In this document: in pieces, positions 61,181-64,000 of the stretch
How the letters are laid out: every line of letters starts with the position of its first letter
How positions within the stretch are numbered: position 1 is the stretch's first letter
NCBI GenBank assembly: GCA_964036275.1
Contig: CAXIWQ010000140.1
Coordinates: forward strand, 108,002 to 172,001
DNA length: 64,000 nt
DNA from: Litoditis marina
Taxonomy: Eukaryota > Nematoda > Chromadorea > Rhabditida > Rhabditidae
Direction: 5' to 3'
Position numbers and translations under genes: made by a program
The notes under the pieces: model-generated
What the model was told of the DNA's origin: nothing
Seen by the model: only the letters and a program-made list of their open reading frames with translations
The model's database searches: none

Positions 61181-63689
61181 CGGCAAAGAGTTAATAACCG
61201 CGTTTATTTGTCTTTTGTGGCTGTGCGCCACAGAATATGAAGTCGTATTACGTTTTTGTAGCTGGGAGCAACAGACTTGATAGCCGTATAAACTTTTTTT
61301 CCGTAGCTGCAAGGCAAAGAGGTAATAACCGAGTTAATTTGTCTTTTGTGGCTGTGCGCCACAGAATATATAGTCGTATTAAGTTTTTGTAGCTGTGAGC
61401 AACACACTTGATAGCCGTATAAGCTTTTTTCTGTAGCTGCAAGCCACAGAGTCAATAACCGCGTTAATTAGTACTTTGTGGTTGTGCACCACTGAATAGA
61501 TTGTCGTATTAGGTTTTTGTAGCTGGGAGCAACCGACTTGATAGCCGTATTAACTTTTTTCTGTAGCTGCAAAGCAAACAGTCGATAACCGCGTTAATTC
61601 TTATTTTGTGGCTGTGCGCCACAGAATAGATAGTCGTATTAGGTTTTTGTAGCTGGGAGCAACATACTTGATAGCCGTATAAACTTTTTTCTGTAGCTGC
61701 ACGGCAAAGAGTCAATAACCGCGTTAATTTGTCTTTTGTGGCTGTGCGCCACAGAATATAAAGTCGTATTAGGTTTTTGTAGCTGGGAGCAACAGACGTG
61801 ATAGCCGTATGAATTTTTTTCTGTAGCTGCAAGGCAAAGAGGTAATAACCGCGTTAATTTGTCTTTTGTGGCTGTGCGCCACAGAATATGAGGTCGTATT
61901 AGGTTTTTGTAGCCATGAGCAACAGACTTGATAGCCGTATAAACGTTTTTCTGTAGCTGCAAGGCAAAAAGTCGATAACCGCGTTAATTCGTATTTTGTG
62001 GCTGTGTGCTACAGAATAGATAGTTGTATTGGGTTTTTCTAGCTGGGAGCAACATACTTGATAGCCGTATAAATTTTTTTCTGTAGCTGCAAGGCAAAGA
62101 GTCAATAACCGCGTTAATTTGTCTTTTGTGGCTGTGCGCCACAGAATATAAAGTCGTATTAGGTTTTTGTAGCCATGAGCAACAGACCTGATAGCCGTAT
62201 GAACTGTTCTCTGTAGCTGCAAGGCAAAAAGTCGATAACCGCGTTAATTCGTATTTTGTGGCTGTGCGCCACAGAATAGATTGTCGTATTAGGTTTTTGT
62301 AGCTGGGAGCAACAGATTTGATAGCCGTATGAACTGTTTACTGTAAATGCAAGTCAAAGAGTCGATAACCGCGTAAATTCGTATTTCGTGGCTGTGCGCC
62401 ACAGAATAGATAGTCGTATTACTTTCTTGTAGCTGGGAGCAACAGACTTGATAGCCGTATGAACTTTTTTTTCTGTAGCTGCAAGGCAAAGATTTAATAA
62501 CCGCGTTAATTCGTCTTTTGTGGCTGTGCGCCACAGAATATTCAGTCGTATTAAGTTCTTGTAGCTGTGAGCAACACACTTGATAGCCGTATAAGCTTTT
62601 TTTCTGTAGCTGCAAGCCACAAAGTCAATAACCGCGTCAATTCGTACTTTGTGGTTGTGCACCACAGAATATATTGTCGTATTAAGTTTTTGTAGCTGGC
62701 AGCAACATATTTGATAGCCGTATGAACTGTTCTCTGTAACTGCAAGCCAAAGAGTCGATAACCGCGTTAGTTCGTATTTTTTGGCTGTGCGCCACAGAAT
62801 AGATTGTCGTATTAGGTTTTTGTAGCTGGGAGCAACAGACCTGATAGCCGTGTAAACTTTTTTTCTGTAGCTGCAAGCCAAAGAGTCGATAGCCGCGTTA
62901 ATTCGTATTTCGTGGCTGTGCGCCACAGAAGAGATAGTCGTATTGAGTTTTTGTAGCTGGGAGCAACAGATTTGATAACCGTATGAACTGTTCTTGGGAG
63001 CAAAGACTTGATAGCCGTATATTTTTTTTCTGTAGCTGCAAGGCAAAGAGTCAATAACCGCGTTATTTCGTCTTTTGTGGCTGTGCGCCACAGAATATAT
63101 AGTCGTGTTAGGTCTTTGTAGCTGGGAGCAACAGACTTGATAGCCGTATGAACTTTTCTCTGTAACTGCAAGCCAACGAGTCGATTACCGCGTTTATTCG
63201 TATTTTGTGGCTGTGCGCCACAGAATAGATTGTCGTATTAGGTTTTTGTAGCTGGGAGCAACAGATTAGATAGCCGTATGAAATGTTCTCTGTAGCTGCA
63301 AGGCAAAGAGTCGATAACCGCGTTAATTCGTATTTTGTGGCTGTACGCCACAGAATAGATTGTCGTATCAGGTTTTTGTAGCTGGGAGCAAAAGACTTGA
63401 TAGCCGTATTAACTTTTTTCTGTAGCTGCAAACAGTCGATAACCGCGTTGATTCGTATTTTGTGGCTGTGCGCCACAGAATAGATAGTCGTATTAGGTTT
63501 TTGTAGCTGGCAGCAACAGATTTGATAGCCGTATGAACTGTTCTCTGTAACTGCAAGCCAAAGAGTCGATAACCGCGTTAGTTCGTATTTTTTGGCTGTG
63601 CGCCACAGAATAGATTGTCGTATTAGGTTTTTGTAGCTGGGAGCAACAGACCTGATAGCCGTGTAAACTTTTTTTCTGTAGCTGCAAGC
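61181..63689 (+). repeat. C- and A-like units repeating the order of 34.8-36 kb and 43.5-45.3 kb
   Basis: The order here is the ATGAAGTCGTATTACG unit, the GTACTTTGTGG unit, GCAAACAGTC at 61,570, the CATGAGCAAC units, GATTTAATAACC at 62,490, the GGCAGCAAC unit, the 165-bp unit at 62,993 and the 125-bp unit at 63,428. Private changes are GGAGGTCG handled as ATGAGGTCG (near 61,890), GTGCTACAG (62,007), GAATATATTG (62,667) and GCGTTATTTCG (63,061). Confidence 0.7.
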
Positions 63690-64000
63690 CAAAGAGTCAA
63701 TAACCGCGTTAATTTGTCTTTTGTGGCTGTGCGCCACAGAATATAAAGTCGTATTAGGTTTTTGTAGCCATGAGCAACAGACCTGATAGCCGTATGAACT
63801 GTTCTCTGTAGCTGCAAGGCAAAAAGTCGATAACCGCGTTAATTCGTATTTTGTGGCTGTGCGCCACAGAATAGATTGTCGTATTAGGTTTTTGTAGCTG
63901 GGAACAACAGATTTGATAGCCGTATGAACTGTTTACTGTAAATGCAAGTCAAAGAGTCGATAACCGCGTAAATTCGTATTTCGTGGCTGTGCGCCACAGA
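63690..64000 (+). repeat. Start of a new block, cut by the window end
   Basis: At about 63,690 the series breaks: CAAGCCAAAGAGTC joins AATAACCGCGTTAATTTG, and the sequence then follows 62,095-62,405 at an offset of about 1,595 bp to the end of the window. This is a further HOR copy whose extent is not visible. Confidence 0.75.

Larger units (their letters stand above)
1..64000 (+). repeat. 130-bp satellite DNA, continuous head-to-tail array
   Basis: The whole window consists of copies of one unit of about 130 bp. Landmarks recur in fixed order throughout: TGTAGCTGCAAG, ATAACCGCG, GTGGCTGTGCGCCAC, GTCGTATTAGG, GTAGCTGGGAGCAAC, GATAGCCGTAT and then a T-run. I followed this order from the first to the last base and saw no inverted unit, foreign insertion or run of N. 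Unit variants differ at a limited set of positions and by a few fixed indels, and they are arranged in larger repeated blocks. In eukaryotes, arrays of this kind usually form centromeric or other heterochromatin. The role of this one is inferred only from its structure. I do not recognise the family and cannot name the host. Confidence 0.98.

Noticed and set aside
1..64000. Many minus-strand open frames of 60-419 codons
   Set aside because: They are the same repeat read in shifting frames, overlap one another, and begin at the same ATG (complement of CAT or CAG/CAT variants near GCAGC) in unit after unit. No domain, signal or start context is visible, and the period is not divisible by 3.
1..64000. 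CRISPR array
   Set aside because: There are no unique spacers; the full 130-bp unit is repeated, and the repeat is longer than CRISPR repeat-spacer units. No cas genes are present.
1..64000. Transposable element arrays, rDNA or telomere repeats
   Set aside because: No terminal repeats, transposase or reverse-transcriptase frames, rRNA-like sequence or short telomeric motif is present; the unit is a uniform 130-bp satellite.
1..64000. Bacterial or phage origin
   Set aside because: A 64-kb uninterrupted array without a single gene is not expected in such compact genomes. The 2-3 kb HOR structure fits eukaryotic satellite.

Overview
All 64 kb are one tandem satellite DNA family with a unit close to 130 bp. 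Every monomer lies in the same orientation, and no other sequence is visible: no gene, RNA gene, transposon, spacer or gap. If all units were 130 bp, there would be about 490. Both ends are cut inside the array. A continuous array of this size points to eukaryotic heterochromatin (centromere, pericentromere, subtelomere or a sex or B chromosome). I cannot name the species. By hand count the consensus is about 42% GC with 7 CpGs per unit, against about 5.6 expected from its C and G content. That lack of CpG loss argues mildly against a typical vertebrate genome.

The 130-bp monomer is itself an old trimer. It contains three diverged sub-repeats of about 45, 41 and 44 bp, here called S1, S2 and S3. 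Each has the pattern TGTRGCTG, then 14 bases, then GATARNCG, with no gaps between the three. S2 carries a 6-bp-stem hairpin, and S3 ends in a T-tract of variable length.

Region by region: 1-745 is a C-type block that recurs at about 33.1-33.8 kb and 44.5-45.3 kb. 745-12,000 (A-type) holds tandem higher-order repeats (HORs) of about 1,560, 1,166 and 1,171 bp. 12,000-31,270 (B-type) is marked by 208-bp units with the order S1-S2-S3-S2-S3, and has HORs of 1,404, 1,537, 1,584 and 2,546 bp plus a 4.3-kb block repeated 9,381 bp away. 31,275-33,020 returns to A-type with a 906-bp pair. 33,020-64,000 (C-type) is marked by 165-bp and 125-bp units and has HORs of 3,430, 2,925, 1,497, 1,423, 1,298 and 680 bp. 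The order along the window is therefore C-A-B-A-C, all in direct orientation.

The HOR periods can be accounted for as n x 130 bp plus a few fixed indel types (+78, +35, -5, -9, -4). This fits growth by unequal exchange or replication-based amplification. Long open frames on the minus strand are by-products of a stop-poor repeat and are not annotated as genes. I found no protein or RNA system here; what is notable is the layered structure of the satellite.
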